Below are positions 23,801 to 31,496 of a stretch of DNA of 43,170 nt, piece after piece. This stretch comes from Tubiluchus corallicola. Its lineage: Eukaryota; Priapulida; Priapulimorpha; Priapulimorphida; Tubiluchidae. Numbering within the stretch: the first letter of the stretch is position 1; every line of letters begins with the position of its first letter. The position numbers and the translations under genes were made by a program. Under the pieces are notes generated by a model that was not told the DNA's origin, searched no databases, and was given only the letters and a program-made list of their open reading frames with translations. The stretch lies in the NCBI GenBank assembly GCA_030141605.1, contig JAQGDQ010001388.1, positions 1 through 43,170 of the forward strand. The letters run 5' to 3'.

Positions 23801-26800
23801 AATGATTGAAGAGTACAGTAGCTGTTGCTAATTGTGAAACATTAAATGTTTCTATTTAAGAAATGCCTCAAATGTGGCACCTTGTATGCCATTCACCAGT
23901 TAATGCTTCCTGCTGCCTCAATGGTGATGACACTAGTTGTCAACAACTGCTTATTCAGGATTATCAGCAGTATCGTCAATATCATCACCACCACCATCGT
24001 CATCATTAACATCAGCAATTGCTAACTTCGAAATCGCCATCATCTTGATTCCAAATTCGCAGCTTGCACAACGATGCAGAATGTATACTTACAGCCCCAT
24101 GAAATTATTATTGTCGTAGTCATAGTAATCACGGAGATTGAACATGCTTAAAAGGGCAATGGTATCCTGGGGTGATGTCACTTCCAAGAGTCTCCGTGGA
24201 GATGAACACATTACAAGAGCATCTCCATAAGACATTGCCAGTCCCTCCCTCTCAAGGCATTTGGATCGGCCATTATGAAAAGCAGTAGAACTACAGACTT
24301 GTTTAACTGCAAGTATAAAATGAACAATCATGTTAATTTAACCAGAGTCACTCAGACCTAAGCCCAAATGCACGGACTTATTGGTCGCTCAGATGCAGTC
24401 AGTATGGTTGTGATCTTTGGCAGGATTTCTGGTTGTCCTCTTTTAGCAAATTTCATTGGTCGCAAGACAAGAACAAGAGAATTAATATTGACAAACTTTA
24501 GTCAGAATTTACAAGTATAAAAACTGCAAGGTACCTTAAAAATAATCTTTTTTTAGCTTGCCTTTGTCAGTAGAAAGACATAAAACTGTACTTAGAAGAG
24601 CAAGAGTACAACACTGCTTGTATGTCATGGAACATTGCCAGGAAGACTTAACCTGTCTGAAACAATGTCATCTAACATCCTACATCCTGTCTCAGCTGCC
24701 TGCGGCTACAGCATCTCACAAAGTGCATTGCATCTCACCTGTCTGAGGCAATGGCATCTCACAAACTGCGTATTCTATAGAGTCGTTAGTTTTTCTGCTC
24801 TGAAGGACAAATGTGTTTGACTCTTTGAGCACAATCACCCCAACTTTGTCAGCAGCTTCTACAAAACACATTCAGAATATGATTCGTTTTAGTACAAGTG
24901 CACAAAAAATAAGCTAGGTGTTGATAAGTTATTCAAAAAATCTAAATAATTTCTAATTTTACTAGATAATCGTTGAATTTCGGGAAAAGAAACTTGACAG
25001 AAAAAGAAAATTTGAACAGTGGAGCTTCGGACTACAACTTTTATGAAGGTTTTGCGAGCACTGCAGTCAAATTTATTGCCATGAATTAAGTGAAATACGC
25101 GTTATGTGGTCAGAATTTTTATATACATTGCAACCTCTAGAGACTTAAGATCTTATAAGAGTTAACAGAAAATCTGAGTTAAGCAGATTTGAGTTAAGCA
25201 GAGTGAAGTGACTGTGAAAAGTTAGAGTTTGACAAATGCCACAGGCAAAGTGTTTAAGAATGTATGCAACGTACATAAGTTTACACATTTTGTACGAATG
25301 CACAGCAAAACCTTATTCATAACGTTTTTCAACATACCTTCAAATATTTCAACGTTACTGTAAATACCAGTCATGTCCATATCCTGTAGATGTATCCAGT
25401 TATTGGTATTCCCATATTGCATCAGCCCAACCCACGCTATCTGCTCTCCCCTAATGATAAAGTAAATTAGTATTGTGTGAAAATTTAAACAGTATATCTT
25501 CTATATCCAAAATTCTGCAGTCTTTTTTCGCCAAAATTTTAGTAAAATGATTTTAGTAAGTTTGTCAGCCTTAGCACATTTACATGCATTTCAACAAATT
25601 ATATATACTTACAATATATATCAAAAATAACATGGCGTGTCACAAATAGTTATTACATTCCAAACATAAATTAAGTGTGACACCCATTAATTCATAAGAT
25701 ACATACATTGTAATAGCTGATTCCACTGCTGCTCCAACAGCTGCTACTTTCTCTTCTGAATCAACTTTAGCTAGAGAAGCAGTTAATCCATCAGCTTCCT
25801 GCCAACAAGTCCATTCAGCCAGTGCCAAGGAGTCAAAGTGATTTCTGGCCAAATTCAGGTCAAGTTGAATTACTTTGAGGCAAGATGAAAAATTGGCACT
25901 GGAATAATCGGTCCATCCTGAAGGACACTGATTGCCATCAACTAAATTAAACAAAACTGTTTTGTAATGTCCAGAAAAAATGCAGAAATGGTTCTCTTGT
26001 AAATGTCTCACGTCTCTGTGTTAACTTTGTGTCTTCCAATGTCAACCTCTGGTGGACCCAGAAGCAAAATATACAGCTGCAAATGAATATTCATAGAACA
26101 TTTGAAACACTAAGTCGAGGAAGAGCTGCGTGGTCATGACGTGTGCTTAATTGTGAATGTGGCTCTGCTTGTTCTGTGTCTGATCTTAAATATTTGCAAT
26201 TGGGGATTATGATCTTGAGTGATTGATATAGATCTTGCTGTCATAGATCTGGAACATTAAAAAAACTGGATAGCCGCGAAACAGTTCAACATTTATTGTG
26301 AATCACATTAAAATAGCTATTCTATAATTACGAGTTGGTTTAATAAATTATCTCACCTCCTGTCAGTGCAGTTGGCACCGCTGCAGCATCATATTCGCAA
26401 ATGACGTTAATCTCTTCAGAATCATCATATTGACATCTGTTGGTTCTCCATTGGTAACCACTACTCAGTTCAGCAATTACACAAAATTTATCCGTTGATG
26501 CTAAAAAACAGAAGTAGTTAATAAAATTTTAATAGTTCTCGATATTATATTAGTAATTATTGTTGAAAGCAGGAGAATCATTGTGTGTAAGTAAGATGAT
26601 AATGTATTTTAGTCTGGTTTGTAAGTAAGCATTTACACAATTAAAAGCTTGTTTAGATCAAGCTGGAAATCTAGTATGGCTTGCCTTATTTATGCGTTTA
26701 TGCTATTTTTTATGTCAATGGTAGAAAGTACAGAAATATGGTAATAAATTTAATTGCTAGTAATTTTGGCATTTTGTCTTTAAATATTGATAAAATTTGA

Positions 26801-28084
26801 AAGATTCTTATCCATACTGTTGCGTACTAACATTTTATTTACACTGTGCAAGTATAGCATAGAAAACGTGCATTTGTAAACAAAGTATTTCAGGTCATCG
26901 TTGCTCTTTGTAATAATGTTTAATTATTTATTTCACGCTGACTTTTAACACGTCAGCAAGTGACCAAACTAACATCTAAATACACACACCCTTTTAATTC
27001 ATCATTGATGTTGTTACTAATTTTTACTCTTACTATGAAATATGTAGACTCGTTATCATTTGACATAAATAAGATTCTCTTATAGTATAAAAGATTAAAT
27101 AATGCGGAAACAGAGCCTTTAGAAGAATCTAAATATTCTTCTAAATTCAGACTAATTTTTCTGTATGGATGATTCCAAATTGATTTGAATTGATGTGTGA
27201 ATTCGTTGGTTTTTAAAACGTGATAATCAGAGATCAACATACGACGCATCCAATCTTCCTGCCAATTTTTATAGTACCAATGTTCAGGCCCTCCAAAATC
27301 TTCATAAAGACCACCATCATCCCAGTAAAAGTTTTTGGTCACTTCATCGTACGTTATTCCCAGCCAATAGTAGTAGACTGTTGATGGAAATACAGCTCTG
27401 TAAATAAGGCAGTACATGAAACTTGTTCGATGGTGTTTTGAAGATAATCAAAGAAAAACTACAATTGAACTTCATGACAGACATGCGTAGTAATTGCATA
27501 TGCATGGACGTGTGGTGCATGTATGGTCCATGAGTAGCATTTTGTCATCTTGGTTAACATGATGCCTAGGTAGTCAGTATGCAGATGGATTGGATAAACC
27601 ATTTTGGTTCTCCCTCTGTACGATTTCCTTTGCCATGTTTATTTGGGCTGTTTACCTTTGTGAAGGGAGGATTTACACCAATCCAAACTTATGGTACCAC
27701 AACCGGGTTAGAGACTTGTGAGATACCAGATTGTATAAAAAATGTTCAACTGAAACTGACATTACATAATATTTAATTCCTTTCAAAGGGACCTTTTACA
27801 GTCATGTCATCGTTAAAACTTATTAACAATGGTTAATGGTATGGGGTAGGCTTTAAGTCTAAAATTACGAAGAAAGTAAGAAACCTTTGACACTCACCCA
27901 TTGTCACGAGCAAAGTAGTCCCAAACCTCTTCACTTTTAATTGACGCTAAAGAGGCCCCATATTGCTTGCAGTTGTAATAAGCTTTTACTCGGTTAGAAT
28001 GATCCATGACAAACTTATAACAATAGTTGTTTGTTCCGTCGGCTCCAACAAACCCTTCAAATCCTTCAGGGCATGATGCCTTAG
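8663..28084 (-). CDS. Multi-exon gene: three C-type lectin-like domains then a cbEGF array
   Basis: This is the gene model as a span, read from high to low coordinates. Nine lectin exons (28084 down to 23013) encode three C-type lectin-like domains of about 162, 156 and 164 residues. They are followed by 22 EGF exons (22241 down to 8663), one of them cut by the 100-N gap. All visible exon borders are GT/AG and all phases match, giving roughly 1,550 residues if every exon is used. About a third of the EGF exons may be false duplicates around the gap. EGF domains with the D-x-D/N-E-C start bind calcium and make rigid stalks, and lectin-like domains bind sugars or proteins, so a secreted or cell-surface adhesion or recognition protein is likely. 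No EPN, QPD or WND sugar-binding motif is visible. The signal-peptide exon and the last exon were not found; the 8663-8812 exon ends at a donor, so more exons must follow. The exact product is not recognised. Confidence 0.8.
10100..10249 (-). CDS. cbEGF exon
   Basis: 150 bp, phase 1-1. It reads D-I-D-E-C-D-A-T-S-P-T-H-D-C-D-P-L-L-A-N-C and ends G-S-N-A-T-G-T-I-C-S-G. It is the left-most member of the 786-bp repeat. Its end matches the type seen at 13075 (V-S-G-S-N) rather than its neighbours (L-S-G-A-N). Confidence 0.92.
10383..10490 (-). pseudogene. Two intronic relics of EGF exon 5' ends
   Basis: 10383-10422 and 10451-10490 are 40-bp remnants of the first part of an EGF exon, 68 bp apart, each with its acceptor AG. 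The first still reads D-I-N-E-C-D-A-V-S-P-T-H-D-C and then runs into a stop. The second is more decayed. The pair recurs in later 786-bp units at 11169, 11955, 13961 and 14747. Confidence 0.7.
10886..11035 (-). CDS. cbEGF exon
   Basis: 150 bp, phase 1-1. It has six cysteines and the end D-L-S-G-A-N-A-T-G-I-I-C-S-G. It appears identical in protein to the exon at 13678, one 2792-bp unit away. Confidence 0.93.
11169..11276 (-). pseudogene. Intronic relics of EGF exon 5' ends
   Basis: The same 40-bp relic pair as at 10383, one 786-bp unit further on. Here GTG replaces the usual codon, so E-C-D becomes E-C-G. Confidence 0.65.
11672..11821 (-). CDS. cbEGF exon
   Basis: 150 bp, phase 1-1. It begins D-I-D-E-C-D-A-A-S-P-T-H-D-C and ends L-S-G-A-N-A-T-G. 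It is the counterpart of 14464, one 2792-bp unit away. Confidence 0.93.
11955..12062 (-). pseudogene. Intronic relics of EGF exon 5' ends
   Basis: Third occurrence of the 40-bp relic pair, with the acceptor AG kept and the reading stopped after the second cysteine. Confidence 0.65.
12458..12607 (-). CDS. cbEGF exon with C-L-C variant
   Basis: 150 bp, phase 1-1. It reads F-T-C-L-C-I-D-G-T instead of F-T-C-Q-C and ends L-S-G-S-S-A-T-G. Its 3' half is shared with 15250 but its 5' half (D-I-D-E-C-D-A-T) is not. Confidence 0.93.
13075..13224 (-). CDS. cbEGF exon, V-R-G type
   Basis: 150 bp, phase 1-1. It reads D-I-N-E-C-D-A-A-S-P and ends D-V-R-G-S-N-A-T-G-T-I-C-S-G. It sits in a different intron context from the 786-bp units and has near-identical copies at 15911 and 18787. 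Confidence 0.93.
13678..13827 (-). CDS. cbEGF exon
   Basis: 150 bp, phase 1-1. Copy of the 10886 exon within the second 2.8-kb unit, with the same D-L-S-G-A-N-A-T-G end. Confidence 0.93.
13961..14068 (-). pseudogene. Intronic relics of EGF exon 5' ends
   Basis: Relic pair as at 11169, including the same E-C-G change, copied with the 2792-bp unit. Confidence 0.65.
14464..14613 (-). CDS. cbEGF exon
   Basis: 150 bp, phase 1-1. Copy of the 11672 exon (D-I-D-E-C-D-A-A-S-P). Confidence 0.93.
14747..14854 (-). pseudogene. Intronic relics of EGF exon 5' ends
   Basis: Relic pair as at 11955, copied with the 2792-bp unit. Confidence 0.65.
15250..15399 (-). CDS. Chimeric cbEGF exon
   Basis: 150 bp, phase 1-1. 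The protein start (D-I-N-E-C-D-A-A-S-P) and the adjoining intron match the 13075 and 15911 type. The protein end (C-L-C-I-D-G-T, then L-S-G-S-S-A-T-G) matches 12458. The switch lies inside the exon, so it looks like the product of unequal crossing-over or gene conversion. Confidence 0.92.
15911..16060 (-). CDS. cbEGF exon, V-R-G type
   Basis: 150 bp, phase 1-1. Same protein as 18787, with one silent difference seen near 15960 (CCG versus CCA on the plus strand). Confidence 0.92.
16779..16928 (-). CDS. cbEGF exon
   Basis: 150 bp, phase 1-1. It reads D-V-N-E-C-D-A-S-N-P-V-H-D-C, then C-Q-C-F-D-G-T-M-D. Copy of 19656. Confidence 0.92.
17044..17193 (-). CDS. cbEGF exon
   Basis: 150 bp, phase 1-1. 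It reads D-V-N-E-C-D-A-N-N-R-I-H-D-C-D-P-T and ends S-G-Q-N-A-T-G-T-L-C-S-G. Copy of 19921. Confidence 0.92.
17281..17430 (-). CDS. cbEGF exon
   Basis: 150 bp, phase 1-1. It reads D-V-N-E-C-D-A-N-N-P-I-H-D-C-D-P-I-F and C-Q-C-P-E-G-R-L-A. Copy of 20158. It is the only EGF type here with P-E-G-R in place of I-D/E-G-T. Confidence 0.92.
17526..17675 (-). CDS. cbEGF exon
   Basis: 150 bp, phase 1-1. It reads D-I-N-E-C-D-A-T-N-L-T-H-D-C-D-P-Q-L. Its counterparts at 20401 and 42985 differ by one or two residues (I-L-T-H-N and N-L-T-H-N). Confidence 0.92.
18231..18298 (-). CDS. Partial cbEGF exon cut by the gap
   Basis: Only the 3' 68 bp of the exon are present, with donor CAG before GTAAAA. The sequence matches 21106 up to the first N. 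The rest would lie in the gap. Confidence 0.88.
18299..18398. other. Assembly gap of 100 N
   Basis: Exactly 100 N, the usual placeholder for a gap of unknown size. It falls inside an EGF exon and between two copies of the same 2.78-kb sequence. Confidence 0.99.
18787..18936 (-). CDS. cbEGF exon, V-R-G type
   Basis: 150 bp, phase 1-1. It ends D-V-R-G-S-N-A-T-G-T-I-C-S-G. Right-hand counterpart of 15911. Confidence 0.92.
19656..19805 (-). CDS. cbEGF exon
   Basis: 150 bp, phase 1-1. It reads D-V-N-E-C-D-A-S-N-P-V-H-D-C and F-S-C-Q-C-F-D-G-T-M-D. The acceptor is CTTGCAG. Confidence 0.93.
19921..20070 (-). CDS. cbEGF exon
   Basis: 150 bp, phase 1-1. It reads D-V-N-E-C-D-A-N-N-R-I-H-D-C and ends S-G-Q-N-A-T-G-T-L-C-S-G. 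Confidence 0.93.
20158..20307 (-). CDS. cbEGF exon
   Basis: 150 bp, phase 1-1. It has six cysteines, C-Q-C-P-E-G-R, and ends S-G-P-N-G-T-G-T-I-C-S-G. Confidence 0.93.
20401..20550 (-). CDS. cbEGF exon
   Basis: 150 bp, phase 1-1, with acceptor CTAG. It reads D-I-N-E-C-D-A-T-I-L-T-H-N-C-D-P-Q-L. It pairs with 42985-43134 in the right arm, which has N-L in place of I-L. Confidence 0.93.
21106..21249 (-). CDS. cbEGF exon with tandem acceptors
   Basis: 144 bp, phase 1-1. It reads D-T-D-E-C-A-T-G-T-H-N-C, then N-T-Y-G-S-F-T-C-Q-C. Two acceptor AGs lie 6 bp apart (TTCAG then ATACAG). The inner one would drop two residues from the calcium motif while keeping the frame. Confidence 0.92.
22104..22241 (-). 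CDS. First cbEGF exon; outer acceptor mutated
   Basis: 138 bp if the inner acceptor is used. The outer acceptor seen in the 21106 paralogue is TTCGG here, not TTCAG, so AG is lost. The inner GCAG before ATGAATG keeps phase 1 and gives S-D-E-C, losing two residues of the calcium-binding start. The rest reads A-T-G-A-H-N-C-D-P-F-L-A-N-C and ends N-G-Q-G-T-S-C-S-G. Both palindrome arms have the same change. Confidence 0.88.
23013..24306 (-). CDS. C-type lectin-like domain 3 (three exons)
   Basis: The exons on the minus strand are 24306-24093 (214 bp, phase 1 to 2), 23595-23421 (175 bp, phase 2 to 0) and 23115-23013 (103 bp, phase 0 to 1), about 164 residues. All six cysteines of a long-form lectin-like fold are present: V-C-S-S, S-K-C-L, V-M-C-S, E-F-C-V-I, Y-N-C-D and S-V-C-E-I. 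V-W-L-S-P-R stands where W-L-G is usual. No EPN, QPD or WND calcium/sugar motif is seen. The second intron is phase 0, unlike phase 1 in the other two domains. The middle-exon donor is CGG before GTAATT. The first intron (23596-24092) carries a GAT/ATC-rich microsatellite. Confidence 0.85.
24739..25941 (-). CDS. C-type lectin-like domain 2 (three exons), missing inner cysteines
   Basis: The exons are 25941-25707 (235 bp, phase 1 to 2), 25450-25338 (113 bp, phase 2 to 1) and 24858-24739 (120 bp, phase 1 to 1), about 156 residues. It starts C-P-S-G-W-T-D-Y, has S-S-C-L-K and W-T-C-W-Q, and the middle exon has I-A-W-V-G-L. In the last exon D-K-V-G-V-I stands where domain 1 has D-K-F-C-V-I, and R-K-T-N-D stands where it has N-R-C-Q-Y, so the inner disulfide pair is lost while A-V-C-E remains. 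The fold is probably kept but sugar binding is doubtful. Near 24739 part of the exon end is repeated downstream in the intron. Confidence 0.83.
26357..28084 (-). CDS. C-type lectin-like domain 1 (three exons)
   Basis: The exons are 28084-27898 (187 bp, phase 1 to 2), 27397-27243 (155 bp, phase 2 to 1, donor GTATGT) and 26500-26357 (144 bp, phase 1 to 1), about 162 residues. Motifs are S-C-P-E-G-F-E-G-F, Y-C-Y-K, Y-N-C-K-Q-Y-G-A-S-L-A-S-I, Y-Y-W-L-G-I-T, F-C-V-I-A-E-L, T-N-R-C-Q-Y and I-N-V-I-C-E-Y. That gives six cysteines and a good W-L-G core. The calcium-site motifs EPN/QPD and WND are absent. The first exon needs a donor exon ending in phase 1 that I could not find. An in-frame ATG at 28100, just before the acceptor, would give a very short leader. 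Confidence 0.88.
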
Positions 28085-28804
28085 CTAAAAAAGTGAACAT
28101 CTATGAGGCACTAAAATTGTAACTAATTTATAAACTCAGAAATTGCTAATAGGTTTAATTAACTTTAATTAGATTAATTAGTTTCATTAGTGTTCCTGGA
28201 CAACTTATTTGATAAATTAACTCCTTATGACTGACAAAGCACTTGCCATAACTAATGGTACTATACTTCCTGATTAGGTATTTGTCAATTATTAGAAGAA
28301 TCTCTGTTATGCAAGACAGTTTACTCTTGAATACCTCATGAAAATACACTATGAGGTATCAAGCTGACCAACTTTAAAAGCCTGAAACTTGACACATGAG
28401 TATATTTTTAAGCCAGCAGCTACTCGGGAGTTGGACAAAGGTTTTTTTGTGATTGATTATAATTTGAAGAACGTAAAATATAAACTTAGCAAATACAAAC
28501 ATCAAGGCAAAGGCAACATAATTTTGTTTACTCTCAACATTAGCAGTAGCTGCTATTTTTGTGACATAAATTTTGCAAAAAACAGGCAAAAATGCAAGAC
28601 ACAAATAACAAGCAGCATGTAGGGTGTGCACTCCAGTATTAACAGAACTTGTCTCCATCCTAAAACTGCATTGTTGCAATTTATGGTCTAAAGCATTTGA
28701 CTTGTGAGCTCAGATGCCTGGCTGCTACACCAGTATTGCAATGACCAATTTCTATAATACCAAAGGCTGAAATGTTTATATTTTATTAAAAAATGTTTAT
28801 CTAA
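28085..28804 (-). other. Upstream region of the minus-strand gene; first exon not found
   Basis: This is the 720 bp between lectin exon 1 and the first Helitron-like element, repeated in mirror image at 34729-35448. The promoter or signal-peptide exon might lie here. A start with a hydrophobic run (M-L-L-V-I-C-V-L-H-F-C-L-F-F-A, mirrored at 34915) is present but has no donor in the needed phase. No TATA box or other motif is called. Confidence 0.4.
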
Positions 28805-29585
28805 TCTCTTATATTAATATTCTTGGTATATATATATAAGATTTGAGGCTACAGCCCGGACGACGGCACCATTTGCGGCGATCTATACATCAAACGAAAG
28901 GTCTCGATCTAGTGTCGTGCCATTGATGGTTTATTTTTCGAATCGGGCCCACCAGGAGGAACGGGGGCGAAAAACCTCCAAAAATGGCCATTTTTCGGCC
29001 GTTTTTTGCAAAAGTTATACGGCTGAGATGTGGAGAACGGGAATGCGCCGAGGGGGGTACTGGGTATGGATAAATAGCTCGTTCAGCGATGGGTGTCATA
29101 GCCCTATTTAGAATTCGCGAGAAGGCCACGGCGCCCCGCAACGGGCGTTTTCCCGGACCCAACTCGCGATTTTTTCGAACTTTTGACCAAACAGCATGCG
29201 GAAAAAACGTTCTAGCGTCGCCTGGTGGGACTCTCGGAAGGAGAGATACGACTCATCAGGAAGAGGAAGAAAGGGGCTACACGCAGATGTGGGCTATATG
29301 TTAGGACATGTCCACCGAGAGGAGTACCGACGAGTTAGTTAGATGTTCTATTTTCGGCAATTTTCGCTTAGAAAACTGCTGACGCAATGTCATTGTTGTG
29401 ACGTCATTCTTTGAACTCTGCTTATAGCTTTAATTCAGTAAAAGCTGCTTTGCGTTAGGTAAGTAAACAAACAGTAGGCAGGATGTTACCGGCTTTGTGT
29501 TATAAATGAGGACTATGTAGGATTTTCGCGTATTATTGATTACACGTGTATTTATACGCAAAATCTTTTGCGGGGCCTTTGCTAG
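28805..29585 (+). mobile_element. Non-autonomous Helitron-like element, copy 1
   Basis: A 781-bp element. It starts TCTCTTATATTAATATTC directly after a host A and ends GGGGCCTTTGCTAG directly before a T. Just inside the 3' end is a perfect hairpin GCAAAA-TC-TTTTGC (29558-29571), followed by 10 bases and CTAG. These are the hallmarks of Helitrons: insertion between A and T, TC start, 3' hairpin, CTRR end, no terminal inverted repeat. The body (about 28850-29340) is GC-richer than its surroundings and encodes no replicase or helicase. Confidence 0.65.
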
Positions 29586-30385
29586 TCTATTATATTAATA
29601 TTCTTGGTATCTTAACATATATATAAGATTCGAGGCTACAGTTTTGACGAGGGCATCATTTGCAGCGATCTATATATCAAACGAAAGGTCTCGATCTAGT
29701 GTCGTCTCATTGATGGTTTATTTTTCGAATCGGGCCCACCGGGAGGAACGGGGGGCGAAAAACCTCCAAAAATGGCCCTTTTTCGGCCGTTTTTTGCAAG
29801 AAAATTGCAAAACTTATACGGCTGAGATGTAGAGAACGGGAATGGGTCGAGGGGGGTGCTGGGTATGGATAGATAGCCCGTTCAGCATTGGGTGTAGTAG
29901 GCATATTTAGAATTCCCGAGAGGGCCACGGGGTCCCGCAACGGGCGTTTTCCAGGACCCAACTCGCGATTTTTTCGAAATTTTGGCCAAACAGCCTGCGG
30001 AAAAAACGTTCTAGCGGCGGCGCGTGGTGGGACTCTCGGAAGGAGATATGGGATTCTTTAGAAAGAGGAAGAACGGGGCTACACGATGATGTGGGCTATA
30101 TGTTAGAGCAGGTCCACCGAGAGGAGTACTGGCGAGTTAATTAGATGTTCTATTTTTCGCAATTTTCGCATAGAAAACTGCTGACGCAAAGGCATTGTTG
30201 TGACGTCATCCATTGTATTCTGTCTATAATCTTATAGCTTTAATTCAGCAAAAAGCTGCTACGCTGCTGTAATTCAGTAAAAGCTGCTACGGCTTTGTGT
30301 TAAAAATGAGGACTAGGTAGAATATTCGCATGTTATTGATTATACGTGGTTTTTTACACAAAATCTTTTGCGGGGCCTTTGCTAG
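29586..30385 (+). mobile_element. Non-autonomous Helitron-like element, copy 2 (tandem)
   Basis: It begins TCTATTATATTAATATTC immediately at the end of copy 1 and ends with CTAG at 30382-30385 before T. Its 3' hairpin has lost the outer pair (ACAAAA-TC-TTTTGC). Its body is clearly homologous to copy 1 with many base changes. It is followed by the GT-rich minisatellite. Confidence 0.62.
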
Positions 30386-30660
30386 TCGTGGTGTGATGTG
30401 GTGGAGTCGCATGGTGTGGGTGGTGTGGTGTGGTGTGTGGGTGGTGTGGGTGGTGTGGTGTGTAGGTGGTATGGTGTGGTGCGGTGCGGTGTGGTGGTAT
30501 TGTGTGGTGCAGTGTGGTGCGATGAGGTGGAGTGGTATGGTGTGGTGCAGTGTGGTGCAGTGTGGTGCGATGAGGTGGGTGGTATGGTGTGGTGCAGTGT
30601 GGTGTGATGAGGTGGAGTGGTGTGGTGTGGGTTGTGTGTTGATTTGTGTGCAAAATTCTT
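30386..30660. repeat. GT-rich minisatellite (GTGGTGTGGTG type)
   Basis: Low-complexity DNA built from GGTGTGGTG-like words, with recurring longer blocks such as GATGAGGTGGAGTGGTATGG. It is the reverse complement of sequence at 30840-31110 and at 32942-33160. The long open frames here are a by-product of the repeat. Confidence 0.9.
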
Positions 30661-31110
30661 TTTGTGGGGTTTGGCTATAACTTATATATCGGCGGGAAAA
30701 ACGTTCTAGCATCGCCCAGTGGGACTCTCGGAAGGAGATATATAGCTTATATTAAATATATATATATATATAACAATATATATATATTAGTAATAATAAT
30801 AATAACTAGCCAAACCCCACAAAAAGAAATTTGTGCACAAATCAACACACAACTTACACCACACCACTCCACCTCATCACACCACACTGCACCACACCAT
30901 ACCACTCCACCTCATCACACCACACAATACCACCACACCGCACCGCACCACACCATACCAACTACACACCACACCACCCACACCATACCACTCCACCACA
31001 TCACACCACACCGCACCACACCATACCACTGCAGCACACAGCACCACCCACACACCACACCACACCACACCACACCACCCACACCATACGACTCCACCAC
31101 ATCACACCAC
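30386..31110. repeat. Small nested inverted repeat at the palindrome centre
   Basis: The GT-rich arm ends with GTGGGGTTTGG (30664-30674) and the facing arm begins with its complement (30810-30820), giving a centre near 30742. The loop of about 135 bp holds a fragment of the Helitron-like body (about 30690-30740, with GGGACTCTCGGAAGGAGATA) and an AT run. Confidence 0.8.
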
Positions 31111-31335
31111 ACTGCACCACACTGCACCACCCACACACCACACCACACCACACCACCCACACCATAATACTCTGCCACATCACACTGCACTGCACCACAC
31201 CATAACACCACAACATCCACCCACCCACACACCACACCACCCACTCCATACCACACTACCCACACCACACCCTATCACCCCACCACACCATCCATAGCAC
31301 GACACACAAAGCACACCACCACCACACCACATCAA
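30840..31335. repeat. CA-rich minisatellite (CACCACACC type)
   Basis: The same words as the GT-rich minisatellite in the opposite orientation, becoming more degenerate to the right. A short GATGATG microsatellite follows near 31360-31390. Confidence 0.9.
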
Positions 31336-31496
31336 ATCCACCACCTCACGTGGTGGTCATGATGTTGATGATGATGATGATGGTGGTGGCAATGATGACG
31401 ACACCTATAGCACAAGCACCAACAGCACAGCATTACAACAAAACCATTCCAAACATTTTTCACAAAGTTGAAACTATGTGCTATAATATAATAAAT

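Larger units (their letters stand above)
20365..30600 (+). repeat. Left arm of a giant inverted repeat
   Basis: Each position x pairs with a reverse-complement position y near 63535 minus x: the sum is 63535 at the outer end, 63533-63534 in the middle and 63547 near the centre. The arms are thus collinear over more than 10 kb with only small net indels. The left edge is set by the end of the window, so the true arm may be longer. It contains the lectin exons, the first three EGF exons and two Helitron-like elements. Confidence 0.95.

Noticed and set aside
27579-27776. Plus-strand 65-residue frame in the domain 1 intron (mirror 35757-35954)
   Set aside because: Intronic and unsupported by splice sites or domain similarity; present twice only because of the palindrome.
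28890-29304. Open frames inside the Helitron-like body (also 34229-34643, 32080-32476, 29707-29961)
   Set aside because: They are not kept in the same frame between copies and show no Rep or helicase motif; the element looks non-coding.
30287-31335. Long open frames rich in His/Thr/Pro or Val/Trp/Gly
   Set aside because: They are translations of the CA/GT minisatellite, open on both strands and in several frames, with no start context or domain.
31358-31400. His-rich frame from GATGATG/CATCATC repeat
   Set aside because: Simple microsatellite.
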